NCBI RefSeq assembly: GCF_019599465.1
Contig: NZ_RKLR01000009.1
Span: 121,758-185,757 of the forward strand
Reading direction: 5' to 3'
Origin: Haloarcula rubra
GTDB lineage: Archaea; Halobacteriota; Halobacteria; Halobacteriales; Haloarculaceae
DNA length: 64,000 bases
A program made the position numbers and the translations under genes. Positions 16,975-25,500 of this stretch are shown in pieces. Position 1 is the first letter of the stretch, and each line of letters begins with the position of its first letter. A model generated the notes under the pieces. That model worked only from the letters and a program-made list of their open reading frames with translations. It had not been told where the DNA came from and searched no databases.

Positions 16975-17087
16975 CTATAGTAGCGTTTGCAACTCTTTTC
17001 AGCCTGCATCGCAGTGGAAGGCTTGAGACGACTGTACGACGAGGTTTGGCCAAATGAGTGAGCAACTACTTGCAAACGCTACTATAG
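16975..17087. mobile_element. MITE-like element with 18-bp perfect terminal inverted repeats
   Basis: CTATAGTAGCGTTTGCAA (16975-16992) and its exact reverse complement (17070-17087) enclose 77 bp with no ORF, for a total of 113 bp. This is the form of a non-autonomous miniature transposon. No clear target-site duplication is visible. The right end supplies the last codon and the stop (17082-17087) of the neighbouring HTH gene. The inner sequence shares the 13-mer ACTCTTTTCAGCC with the region at 17673-17685. Confidence 0.6.
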
Positions 17088-17624
17088 AAAGTCCCACTCT
17101 CGGATGGCAAAACCCACAATTTCGATTCGCCGTTGAAGCTGTTCCCACTCACGCGCGAGCTCTCGGCGACGATCCTCTTCGGTGACGTCGAGTACCTGGT
17201 CAGCGATCGTCCCGCGAAGTTGGTTCGGTGACTCGATATCGAACTCGTCCTTCCATCCTCGGATCTGAGCGTTCATCTCGGTGAGCCGTTCGGTGAGGTC
17301 TTCGACGGTGTGGTCGCTGTCCCGAAGGCGTATAGCCTCCATGAGTGCTTGACGACGATAGTCGGGGAAGTATGTCGTGTGGCCCTCGGTGTCGTCACGG
17401 TGGAGGATGCCGTCGTCGACGAGATGTTCGAGGACGCGCTTGGTCGGCCCGTGTGACCAGTCCGCTTCGGAGGCGATCCAGTTTGCCGTCCGCGGCTCTG
17501 AAACCTGTCGGGCGACCATCCGCACCCGGTCTTCACCCGTGGGTTGGCGTTCCATCGGGCCCTCGGAAATCGATTCACCTCCAGTCATACAACCCCGTTC
17601 GTGCTGTGTCATAAAATAGGTCAC
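17082..17624 (-). CDS. Winged-helix regulator (haloarchaeal DUF7342-like)
   Basis: A 180-residue protein. Residues about 30-85 are a winged helix (ANWIASEADWSHGPTKRVLEHLVDDGIL) and the rest is helical, probably a dimerising coiled coil (LTERLTEMNAQIRGW, RRRELAREWEQLQRRIEI). The plan matches a family of haloarchaeal HTH proteins often near mobile genes. MTGGESIS (codon 13) is a likelier start than the first Met. Its last codon and stop lie inside the inverted repeat of the MITE-like element, so the original C terminus may be cut or replaced. Confidence 0.7.
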   Translation of the reverse strand: MTYFMTQHERGCMTGGESISEGPMERQPTGEDRVRMVARQVSEPRTANWIASEADWSHGPTKRVLEHLVDDGILHRDDTEGHTTYFPDYRRQALMEAIRLRDSDHTVEDLTERLTEMNAQIRGWKDEFDIESPNQLRGTIADQVLDVTEEDRRRELAREWEQLQRRIEIVGFAIREWDFL

Positions 17625-18056
17625 AGGCTTCTAGTCTATCACGAGGACTGCCCTCGCCATCTCCGCGGACTCGGCTGAAAAGAGTCAGAGAAATCTCGAA
17701 CCCTGTTCTGGGCGGCTCTACCCCGGGGGAAGCGTCTTTCTGAGCCGATTGCAGCATTCGTGCTTCACCGACGGCGTCGGGGCACTTCAAAGTGGTCGTG
17801 ATTACCGGCGTAATCAGGACCACCGGTGATAGAAGTCTCATAACCATTTTTCCTATGATAGAAGGGTTATATCCCCCGAAATTCGGATTTGGCCAACGGT
17901 ATGAATCATATGCCGCTATACCAAAGCCGCGACCGCCGTTCGGACCCGGTTCCGAGAATAATCGCGAGACTGCAAGCAGATGGCTTGCTACACAATCTGC
18001 ATAATGTACAATGCGCCCGAAATCTGAATGATGAGGGAAATCACCCAAACCCAATG
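17625..18056. other. Intergenic region with short inverted repeats and an AT-rich par-like box
   Basis: 432 bases. A minus-strand frame (17575-18054) is open but has no protein-like character. It holds a small hairpin GATTAC-CGGC-GTAATC near 17799, the 13-mer shared with the MITE (17673-17685) and, at 17995-18015, an AT-rich box (ATCTGCATAATGTACAATGC) like those upstream of parA. Confidence 0.4.
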
Positions 18057-18542
18057 TTAGTCGTTCGTAGCTTGCTCGCTCAGCATCTCCACAACTTCCT
18101 GAACACGTTCCTCATCGGCTTCGATACCACGCTCCCGGAGGATCTGGAGGGCGATCTCATCACCGTGGTCCGCAATTACCCGGAGACACGCATCTTGAAA
18201 CTCTCTTCCCTCAAATTCGGGAACATCAAACATAGAGCACGCAGCAGTTACCGATGATCGCATCCGGGTGACGCCATCCCACGTGTCCTCCCGGACATAG
18301 AAGCCGTGCATATCGGTCTCATCAAAGGAGAAGGCCGGTCCACCGGTGGATTCGTCCACATCCTCCTCATCCTGCTCAGGAATGGACTCAATCTCCGACT
18401 CTGTGTCCTCAGTAGTTATCTCTTCATCCGGTTGCGGTTCATCCTGGGTGTCAGTACGTTCGTCGTCATCCGATTCGGCTCCTTCCTCCGTTTGTTTGAG
18501 CTGTTCAGCGACGTCCCCGAAACGGTCGTCCTCATTAGGCAT
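18057..18542 (-). CDS. Acidic partner protein of ParA
   Basis: A 161-residue protein overlapping the parA 3' end by 8 bp. Residues 1-75 are very acidic and probably disordered (repeated Asp/Glu, Gln, Thr). Residues about 78-161 are structured and helical (RMRSSVTAACSMFDVPEF, ACLRVIADHGDEIALQIL). By position it is the second component of the partition system, binding either ParA or the centromere. No known ParB domain is visible. Confidence 0.75.
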   Translation of the reverse strand: MPNEDDRFGDVAEQLKQTEEGAESDDDERTDTQDEPQPDEEITTEDTESEIESIPEQDEEDVDESTGGPAFSFDETDMHGFYVREDTWDGVTRMRSSVTAACSMFDVPEFEGREFQDACLRVIADHGDEIALQILRERGIEADEERVQEVVEMLSEQATND

Positions 18543-19407
18543 GGCTGTGTTCCTCCACGAGGTCCGCTAAGTGGTCGAAATTCGGGATCTGGTCGCAATC
18601 TTCGTCGAACTCCGAGACCGGCATTCCTTGCTTGAACGCGCGAGAAATCGCGGTCCGTTCGCGAATCCCTGGCTTCGGAATACTATCGATGGTGCGTCCC
18701 GAATCATCGAGGGCATCGAAGATCTCCGGGTCCACACGAGCGTACTCGGGGACGAATGAACCGAACTCCCGGTTGAGATTTTCAACGAGAGTCCGATGCT
18801 CGTTGCGTTGTCCCATTGTTTCGCGAATCATATTCGGAGTGACTGCGAGGATATCCAACCCGATATTCTGCCGGATTGGGGAAATCTGGCGTTCAATCAT
18901 CTTATTGAGGCCGTTGATCGAGCCAGCACGCGGGATTAGCGGGATTATGACTCGCTGGACGGCGATGAGGGCGTTGTCGGAGAGTTTCCCACGGCCGCCT
19001 GCGGCATCAATTATCACGTAGTCGTATCCGTTTTGAATGAGCGGATCGACAACGTTCCGTCGAAGCTTCACGTCTGCGAACCGTTCGTCCTTCAGCCTCG
19101 TCTCGACGTTCTCGAGCTCGTTACTCGACGGGAGGAGGTGAACACCGAAGTCCGTCTCGATAAGCAGGTCTTCGGGGTCCTCACCATCGATAAGGGCGTC
19201 ACCGAGGTTCGCATCTCGGTCGTACGCATCGTCGTATCCCAACTGGGTCGTCATGTGCCCGTCCTTATCCAGATCCAAAAGTACCGTCTCATGGCCACGA
19301 GCAGCGAGTCGATCAGCGATGTTGAGCGCGATCGTGGATTTCCCTACCCCTCCCTTGAGCAACGAGACAGCTGCTCCGGGGAGCCCTTCAAACTCGTCAG
19401 CACTCAT
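18535..19407 (-). CDS. parA: ParA-family partition ATPase
   Basis: A 290-residue ParA/MinD-type ATPase with the deviant Walker A LLKGGVGKSTIA (about 16-27), switch motif LLDLDKDGHMTTQLG (about 43-57) and Walker B YVIIDAAGGRG. It moves or tethers plasmid copies before division. It forms an operon with the acidic partner (8-bp overlap). The 490 bp upstream are AT-rich and full of short repeats, likely centromere and operator. Confidence 0.93.
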   Translation of the reverse strand: MSADEFEGLPGAAVSLLKGGVGKSTIALNIADRLAARGHETVLLDLDKDGHMTTQLGYDDAYDRDANLGDALIDGEDPEDLLIETDFGVHLLPSSNELENVETRLKDERFADVKLRRNVVDPLIQNGYDYVIIDAAGGRGKLSDNALIAVQRVIIPLIPRAGSINGLNKMIERQISPIRQNIGLDILAVTPNMIRETMGQRNEHRTLVENLNREFGSFVPEYARVDPEIFDALDDSGRTIDSIPKPGIRERTAISRAFKQGMPVSEFDEDCDQIPNFDHLADLVEEHSHA

Positions 19408-19901
19408 AGCTCAGCACCCCCGTAAGAAGCAGGTTTTGTACATTTTGTAGATAATGTACATTGGGTAGATGTTGAAGGTTTCGCGAGTTTTGTCGATAGT
19501 GTGAGTTTCGCACTGATCATACGCGGTTAATGAAGCTCGTCCATCTTAATTCTGTGTCAGACAGATTTCGCACGCCATCTACACAACCTACATTTTGTAC
19601 ATTATATAGATTGTTGTCACAATCTTAATTGTCATAATCACCGTCGACCCTACGCAATCCACATAATTTAGATTATCAGCATTTCATACGTATTCATCGC
19701 AATCTTTGCCACCCACACGAACCAATTGAAGAAGCCCAATTTGCATTATCTACATTATCCACATTATGCATATTGGCTATGAGACCTACATTCTTCAGTC
19801 ATTCAATGGGAGAGTCCTGAGTGATAGAACTCAGGCAGAGCCGTTCTACCCCGTCCTCTAGTAAGAGTTTTAACTGTTACCGGATTATTGGTAACTACCA
19901 G
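19408..19901. repeat. AT-rich repeat region upstream of parA, candidate centromere
   Basis: Repeated short blocks built from TACATT, ACATTAT and TAGAT are grouped at about 19434-19471, 19576-19613, 19649-19690 and 19738-19776 (for example TGTACATTTTGTAGATAATG and GCATTATCTACATTATCC). A similar box lies at 17995-18015 past the other end of the operon. This is the expected form of a partition site or iteron array. Two genes diverge from it (parA to the left, the HTH gene to the right). Confidence 0.6.
19867..19875 (+). promoter_or_regulatory. TATA box for the HTH gene at 19902
   Basis: GTTTTAACT centred about 31 nt before ATG 19902; it supports that ATG, not the upstream in-frame start, and a leaderless mRNA. 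Confidence 0.5.
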
Positions 19902-20576
19902 ATGTACGAGGTTCTCGACGACACCGCGGCGCAGGTTATCCTCGCTATCGAGAGTGGTGACTCCATTCGTCGTGTCGCCCAACACCTCCACACGCCGTAC
20001 GAGACGGTGAGACAGGCCGTCAACCGACTCGAAGACGCAGGCTACGTCCGCTATGACGACGGGCTCTCAGTCGTCGACGAGCGCGTGAGGGACGCAGCAC
20101 GAGAGCTCGTCGCTGCCAGCGCCGGCGTCAGTCCACCATCCATCGAGGAGGCCTACGTCATCCCGCAGTTCGGTGACTGGCCGTTCGCATTCACACGGAT
20201 CGACGCCGTCTACGTGTGGACCCAGGGCGGCTACCAGGTCGGTCGCGAGCCCAACGACTATCCACTGTTTCTGGCCGTCCGTGAGGAGGACGTCGACGCT
20301 TGGGAGGCGTTTTTCGAGTCGTTCGATCTCCCGACCGCATTCGAACGACAGCCCCGAGACGAGCTGGACGGACCGCTGCAGATCGTCCTCGAGCCACGCG
20401 CGTCACTCGATATCGAGCACGTCGAAGGGTACCCGGTGATCCCGAGAGCAGAGACAATCGAGTATATGCGTGAGAACTACGCCCAGTTCCAGTCGGCGCT
20501 CGCGATGCTCGACCGGATGTACGAGGACCTCGACCTCGGCGTCACGTATCGAGAGACCGAACGGGCACAGCCATGA
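19902..20576 (+). CDS. HTH protein of an HTH-nucleotidyltransferase pair (copy 1)
   Basis: A 224-residue protein from ATG 19902 (MYEVLDDT). Residues about 5-60 are a winged helix (GDSIRRVAQHLHTPYETVRQAVNRLEDAG begins near 18). The C-terminal domain carries SPPSIEEAYVIPQF, FTRIDAVYVWTQGGYQVGRE and DYPLFLAVREEDVDAW. The stop overlaps the nucleotidyltransferase start (ATGA). Two paralogues, each also next to a nucleotidyltransferase, occur at 45206 and 57128. It is probably the antitoxin and autoregulator; this is inference. Confidence 0.8.
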   Translation: MYEVLDDTAAQVILAIESGDSIRRVAQHLHTPYETVRQAVNRLEDAGYVRYDDGLSVVDERVRDAARELVAASAGVSPPSIEEAYVIPQFGDWPFAFTRIDAVYVWTQGGYQVGREPNDYPLFLAVREEDVDAWEAFFESFDLPTAFERQPRDELDGPLQIVLEPRASLDIEHVEGYPVIPRAETIEYMRENYAQFQSALAMLDRMYEDLDLGVTYRETERAQP

Positions 20577-21268
20577 GCTTCAACAACCGAAGTGACGCGC
20601 TCATCGAACTGCTCGAGGAGCTCACCCAAGAGGGCCATGAGTACGTCCTTGTCGGTGGTTACGCTGTCTCAGCGTTCAATGCTCGCTTCTCCACGGATCT
20701 CGATATCGTCGTCGCGCCGGACTCCAAAGCTGACTTCGTCGAATTCCTCGAACGTCGGAACTTCGAGGAAACGGACAGCCACGCCAAGGAGTGGTTCTAC
20801 GATACAGAGGTGATCGAGTACGAAAAGCGGCTCACGCCGCAACAGCCGATCGGCTTCGACCTCTTGGTGAACGGACTCGGGTGTCGTCAGACCGAGGCAC
20901 AGTGGTCGTTCGACTACCTGTACGACCACAGCCACCAACAGGAGGTGAGCGGGGGCACAGTGACGACGACGGCTAGAGTCGTCGATGGGGCAGTCCTCGT
21001 GGCTGCAAAGCTCCACAGTGGCCGAGAAACGGACCTTCGGGACGTCTTGGCAGTGGCTGAAGAGATCGACCTCGACGCTGTCACACCCCACCTGCGGCGA
21101 GGGGACGACGATGAGCTCCGGGAGCAACTTGAGCGTGGACTGGATATCTTGGAGAGCGACGAACTCAAGCACGGATTTCGGAGTGACTTCGGGGCCTCAG
21201 CTGTCTCAGAAGAAACGGTCACCGCTCTCCAAGAGTATCTGTCTGCACAGATTGACCACCTGAGCTGA
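20573..21268 (+). CDS. AbiEii-like nucleotidyltransferase (copy 1)
   Basis: A 231-residue protein with the nucleotidyltransferase pattern: LVGGYAVSAFNARFSTDLDI (GG at 28-29, Asp42, Asp44) and a third acid in IGFDLLV (Asp96), then LGCRQTEAQWSFDYL and LVAAKLHSGRETDLRDVLA. This is the family of AbiEii and related toxins that transfer nucleotides to RNA or protein targets. It overlaps the HTH gene by 4 bp, so the two are coupled. Full-length and with intact motifs. Confidence 0.85.
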   Translation: MSFNNRSDALIELLEELTQEGHEYVLVGGYAVSAFNARFSTDLDIVVAPDSKADFVEFLERRNFEETDSHAKEWFYDTEVIEYEKRLTPQQPIGFDLLVNGLGCRQTEAQWSFDYLYDHSHQQEVSGGTVTTTARVVDGAVLVAAKLHSGRETDLRDVLAVAEEIDLDAVTPHLRRGDDDELREQLERGLDILESDELKHGFRSDFGASAVSEETVTALQEYLSAQIDHLS

Positions 21269-21351
21269 ATCGGTCGGGACTCCCTTGATCGGAAGTGAAG
21301 ATAGGGCCTTCAGCGGTGCTTACACTCAGTCAAAAAATTGGAGGGGCGGTG

Positions 21352-21624
21352 TCAGTCGACCGTCGCTAACACACGGACATCCGTAGCTGAGTATCGTTCC
21401 CGTTCAGTACGAGCACCATGCTCGCGGAGGAACTCATCAATACGGTCGGCAAGGGATTCCGCATCTTCCCTATCGACGTGGACGATCAGCGTCGGATGTT
21501 CCTCGTCGCTGTTCTCAATCACGAGCGAGACATCCTTGAATTCGTCTGGCTGTCTATACGCCTCGAACTCATCGGCGACCTGGTCGGCCAGGTCGTCGAG
21601 TACCTCAATCGGTTCCTTTGTCAT
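21352..21624 (-). CDS. Small acidic protein (90 aa)
   Basis: A 90-residue acidic protein with an alpha/beta look: IEVLDDLADQVADEFEAYR, then VSLVIEN, HPTLIVHVDREDAESLADRI and RYSATDVRVLATVD. No family recognised. It converges on the nucleotidyltransferase gene. Its regular strand-helix pattern and codon use fit a real gene. Confidence 0.6.
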   Translation of the reverse strand: MTKEPIEVLDDLADQVADEFEAYRQPDEFKDVSLVIENSDEEHPTLIVHVDREDAESLADRIDEFLREHGARTERERYSATDVRVLATVD

Positions 21625-21742
21625 AGATTGAATTCCGAGCTACGAAGGTTGTGCAATCGCGAACGAACGGAGAGGGCGTGACGTGTCTTTCAGAATCACC
21701 TCCAGCAGACAAATTCGTACGGACCCTTCTCACACCGATGGT

Positions 21743-21931
21743 TTATCGACAAGAAGACCGATCCACAGAAGGTATACTGTAGATTTCGTAGGGGAACAGT
21801 TCCCAGCCACCCAAGAAAGGGACTGCTGGAACTCCTGTTACATCGACGTCGTCCAGTTCCCAGGCGGCTGTCGCGAGATCGAGTTCCACATCGGGGGCTC
21901 CCGACACTACGACGTTGATGACCTGTACCAT
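21743..21931 (-). pseudogene. Fragment resembling the start of a TATA-binding protein repeat
   Basis: From ATG 21931, 62 residues: MVQVINVVVSGAPDVELDLA and then a divergent tail. The opening (INVVVSG, VELDL, AWEL) resembles the first strand and helix of archaeal TBP repeats (NVVASG, ELDL). A full TBP is about 185 residues, so this would be a truncated relic; haloarchaeal plasmids often carry tbp paralogues. Similarity is limited to about 25 residues. Confidence 0.35.
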
Positions 21932-22102
21932 CGTGAACTCCTTCGTGGTCGAGAAGACATCTACCACCGCATATGACGTGCAGATGATCTGCGTACCTAG
22001 CCCGACTCAGCTCACTCTAAACGGTTCTTGACGCTTGTAAATGCCTGCATTGGAAAGCATCAATAATCGGAAATGTACGCTATAATCAACAATGCCAGGA
22101 CG

Positions 22103-22483
22103 CTACTCACTCCGCTTGACGAGGTCGTACTCTTCAGCGTACTCGAAAATGACTTGCAGTATCTCCCACGATTTGCCAGTTTGATCGTCTTCGAAGTACC
22201 ATTCAGCCTGTTCACCGATGGCTGAAGAAACGGCTTCAGCATCGAGAAAGTCCTCTGGGTCGTCGAAGCCCATGCCGATCCAGTCCTCGCCAGCAAGGTT
22301 TGCAGAGAGGTCCCGTGTGATAGCGTCGATCACTGCTCGTTGAAGGTCTGCCGTGAAGTCTACTTCATACCGCTCTTCGGGCATTTCCTCTTTCAGTTTC
22401 GGGAGCAACTGCTCGGCGATCTCTTGGTGAGACGATTCTCCACTTCCCGCCCAGTCGTTCAGTACGGTGTAGTCATTCGTCAT
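22103..22483 (-). CDS. Hypothetical acidic protein beside the restriction operon
   Basis: A 126-residue acidic protein with helical segments (HQEIAEQLLPKLKEEMPEER, VIDAITRDLSANLAG, SWEILQVIFEYAEEYDLV). It lies 59 bp after the hsdR stop on the same strand and may be co-transcribed with hsdMSR. No family recognised. A link with the restriction system is only positional. Confidence 0.6.
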   Translation of the reverse strand: MTNDYTVLNDWAGSGESSHQEIAEQLLPKLKEEMPEERYEVDFTADLQRAVIDAITRDLSANLAGEDWIGMGFDDPEDFLDAEAVSSAIGEQAEWYFEDDQTGKSWEILQVIFEYAEEYDLVKRSE

Positions 22484-22542
22484 CGTTTGAGTCTGTCTTA
22501 TTCGTGTATATTGATCGTAGTACTGTCCGTGTTTTCTGGCGC

Positions 22543-25500
22543 TTATCCTGATTGGCTCTCTTGGTAAACCTGTTGACGGAGATGTTTTGTGATTGCTTCC
22601 TGAACCTCGTCGTTGTCCATGAACTCTGCGAAGAGCTCCTGATTCTGGTCCATTCGATCGATGAACATGCTGGTTAGCGCATCATCGAATTCAAGTGCGA
22701 AGTTTTCGCGACTATTTGCGCGCGCCGAGCGTCGGAGGTGATCGTCTTCTAAGGCGTCTTCCTTGAGCTGCTCAAGGAACAATTGGTCGGCTTCGGTGAA
22801 GTCAGTCCCAAGCTTCTCGTTGATTTTTTCGACGATAGTCGACAGTTCGACTTCGTCATCTGCTTCTGAACCGCCCGTCCCAGTCTCTGTCGGGCCTTTG
22901 ACCTCACCAGCGTTTGCGCTGAGCCCGATGGAACCTTCCTCGGACTTCTCAAGACGATAGTACTGTAGAGCGAGTTCGTCGTCGAATTCCACGGTGGGGT
23001 CATACGATTGTCTCGGGAGTTCCTTGTACAGGAACCGTCCGAACGTGTAGAGCTTCTCGAGGTGGGTATCCGCGTAGCTGACGATCTGCGACTGGAACTT
23101 ATACAGCCGCAGGAACGACCGAAGCGTTGAACGGAAGTCTTCCTGGATCTCCTCCTCCTTCACAACGAAGCGGTCCCGAGCTGGCTGAACGATACTACTG
23201 AGCTTTCCATGGGCACCTTCCGTCCCCGTGTTGGACGGGTCAAAGAACACCTTCGCGAAGCGGTCGACTTCCTCTTGCTCGTAGATGCGAAACGCATCAA
23301 GTTCGGAGGCTAACTGTTGGAGATGCTGTGGGTCCATCTCCTCCGTCACGGTTGTCTTGCCGTAGAACGGTTCAAACGCTTCCTTGATTTCTTCCTGCTC
23401 GTTCTCGAAGTCCAGCACGAACGTATCCTCTTTGCCGGGATGCTGTCGGTTCAACCGGGAAAGTGTCTGGACAGCCTGGATCCCGGAGAGCTTCTTATCG
23501 ACGTACATCGTGTGGAGAAGCGGTTGGTCGAATCCGGTCTGGTACTTATCGGCGACGACGAGGACCTGATACTCCGGAGTGTCGAAGACGTTGGGGAGTT
23601 CCGACTCTTTGATGCCGTCATTCATCCCCTTTTCAGTGTAGCTACTGCCATCGTCCTCGACCGTCCCACTGAACGCGACGAGCGCGTTGAGGTCGTATCC
23701 GTTCTCCTCGATATATTCGTCAATCGACTTCTTGTACCGGACTGCGTGAGCCCGAGAGGACGTCACGATCATCGCCTTGGCCTTCCCACCGATCTTGTGC
23801 TGCGTGTGGCTCCGGAAGTGTTCGACGATGATCTCGACCTTCTGTGAGACGTTATGGGGATGGAGTTTCAGGAACCGCGATATCGCGTTCACCGCCTTCT
23901 GCTCGGGCACCTGTGGGTCCTCCTCGACGACCTTCGCGACGTTGTAGAACGTCTCGTACGTCGTGTAGTTTTGGAGGACGTCGATGATGAACCCTTCATC
24001 AATCGCTTGCTGCATTGAGTAGAGGTGGAATGGTTCGTGGCCACCGTCTCCATCAGGTTCACCGAAGGCCTTCAAGGTCTTTGCCTTCGGCGTCGCAGTG
24101 AAAGCGAAAAAGCTGAGGTTGGGCTGTTTGTTCCGAGAGTTTGCATTCTCCGCCATAGCATCCTCCCAATCCTCGACATCCGCCTCGTCGACACCCGAGA
24201 GAATGCCCTTCATTTCCGCGGACATCTCGCCACTCTGACTGCTGTGGGCTTCGTCGACGACAACGGCGTAATCCCGCTCCGGAAGTGACTGTGCGTGCTC
24301 AATGACGTACGGGAACGTCTGGAGTGTCGTGATGATTACTGGCTTGCCCGCTTCCAAGGCCTCTGCGAGCTCCTCGGATTTCGAGCGGTTCTCACCTTTG
24401 ATCGGGTGCACGACGCCAGTCTTGTGGTCGAGCTCGTAGATCGTGTTCCGGAGCTGTTCGTCGAGGACGGTTCGGTCAGTGACGACGACGACGCCGTCGA
24501 ATACCGCGTTATCTTGGTCGTCGTGCAGCGACACGAGCCGGTGGACTAGCCATGCGATTGACTTGCTCTTCCCACTCCCGGTGGAATGCTGGATGAGGTA
24601 GTCCTCGCCCGGGCCCTCCTCTTTCGCGCTGGCGACCAGCTGGCGGACACACTCTAACTGGTGATAGCGCGGGAAGATGATCGTCTCGTCTTCCTCGACG
24701 GTGATACCGTCTTTTTTGATCTCCTCGGTGTCGATGTGAATGAACCGTTGGATGATCTCCATCCAGCTATCTTTCTCCCAGACGTCCTTCCAGAGATACG
24801 CAGTGCGGTGGTCGTTCTCTCGTGGGGGGTTGCCACCGCCCTTCTCGTGGCCTTTGTTGAACGGAAGGAAGTGGGTGTCCTCGCCGGCGAGTTCGGTCGT
24901 ATAGTGTACCTCGTGCTGGTCGATAGCGAAATGCACCAACGCACCGCGTTTGAACCGGAGGACGGGTTCGCTCGGATCGCGATCTTGGCGGTACTGCTCT
25001 CGGGCGTCCCTGTTTGCCTGGTCGGTAAAGGTATTCTTGAGTTCCGCCGTCGCGATGGGAATCCCGTTGACGCTCAGTGCGAGGTCTACACTCAGTTTCG
25101 AATTCGTCGCTGAGTAGTGGAGCTGTTGGGTGACGCCGAGGCAATTCGCTTCGTAGCGAGCCTGCAGTTCGGGATTGATTCCCGTGTTGGGTTGGAACGT
25201 CGCGAGCTCGATTTTGGTGCCGGTGGTGCGAAGGCCATGACGCAGGAGTTCGAGTGTACCTTGTCGTTCGAGTGCGCTGGTCAGTTCCTGGAGAAAGCGC
25301 TCACGAGCGCTGCCCTTGTGGGCGGTTTCTAACTGCTTCCAGGCCTCCGGCTGGGTTTCCTGGACGAATGAGACGACCTCGTCGGGGAAGATGCCCCGTT
25401 CGGCGTCGAAGTCGTCGCTGGGGATACGTGTGTAGCCGCGTTTCAGCAGGGCGGCGGCGATCACGTCCTCGAAGGCCGCCTCGTCGTACTGTTTACTCAT
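22543..25500 (-). CDS. hsdR: Type I restriction enzyme subunit R
   Basis: A 985-residue motor-nuclease subunit. An N-terminal PD-(D/E)xK nuclease domain is seen with SVDLALSVNGIPIATAELKN (E153, K155), then SF2 helicase motifs: HSTGSGKSKSIAWL (Walker A 307-312) and VVVDEAHSSQSGEM (DEAH at 416-419), and later FAFTATPK and TGFDQPLLHTMYVDK. It translocates and cuts unmethylated DNA in complex with HsdM and HsdS. The hsdS stop overlaps its start by 4 bp. Confidence 0.96.
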   Translation of the reverse strand: MSKQYDEAAFEDVIAAALLKRGYTRIPSDDFDAERGIFPDEVVSFVQETQPEAWKQLETAHKGSARERFLQELTSALERQGTLELLRHGLRTTGTKIELATFQPNTGINPELQARYEANCLGVTQQLHYSATNSKLSVDLALSVNGIPIATAELKNTFTDQANRDAREQYRQDRDPSEPVLRFKRGALVHFAIDQHEVHYTTELAGEDTHFLPFNKGHEKGGGNPPRENDHRTAYLWKDVWEKDSWMEIIQRFIHIDTEEIKKDGITVEEDETIIFPRYHQLECVRQLVASAKEEGPGEDYLIQHSTGSGKSKSIAWLVHRLVSLHDDQDNAVFDGVVVVTDRTVLDEQLRNTIYELDHKTGVVHPIKGENRSKSEELAEALEAGKPVIITTLQTFPYVIEHAQSLPERDYAVVVDEAHSSQSGEMSAEMKGILSGVDEADVEDWEDAMAENANSRNKQPNLSFFAFTATPKAKTLKAFGEPDGDGGHEPFHLYSMQQAIDEGFIIDVLQNYTTYETFYNVAKVVEEDPQVPEQKAVNAISRFLKLHPHNVSQKVEIIVEHFRSHTQHKIGGKAKAMIVTSSRAHAVRYKKSIDEYIEENGYDLNALVAFSGTVEDDGSSYTEKGMNDGIKESELPNVFDTPEYQVLVVADKYQTGFDQPLLHTMYVDKKLSGIQAVQTLSRLNRQHPGKEDTFVLDFENEQEEIKEAFEPFYGKTTVTEEMDPQHLQQLASELDAFRIYEQEEVDRFAKVFFDPSNTGTEGAHGKLSSIVQPARDRFVVKEEEIQEDFRSTLRSFLRLYKFQSQIVSYADTHLEKLYTFGRFLYKELPRQSYDPTVEFDDELALQYYRLEKSEEGSIGLSANAGEVKGPTETGTGGSEADDEVELSTIVEKINEKLGTDFTEADQLFLEQLKEDALEDDHLRRSARANSRENFALEFDDALTSMFIDRMDQNQELFAEFMDNDEVQEAITKHLRQQVYQESQSG

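Noticed and set aside
17640..17735. tRNA-like stretch with GGTTCGAGAT on the minus strand
   Set aside because: No matching stems for acceptor, anticodon or T arm could be drawn.
17575..18054. 159-codon minus-strand frame in the gap before the par operon
   Set aside because: No protein-like pattern, overlaps the HTH gene start and short inverted repeats; kept as intergenic.
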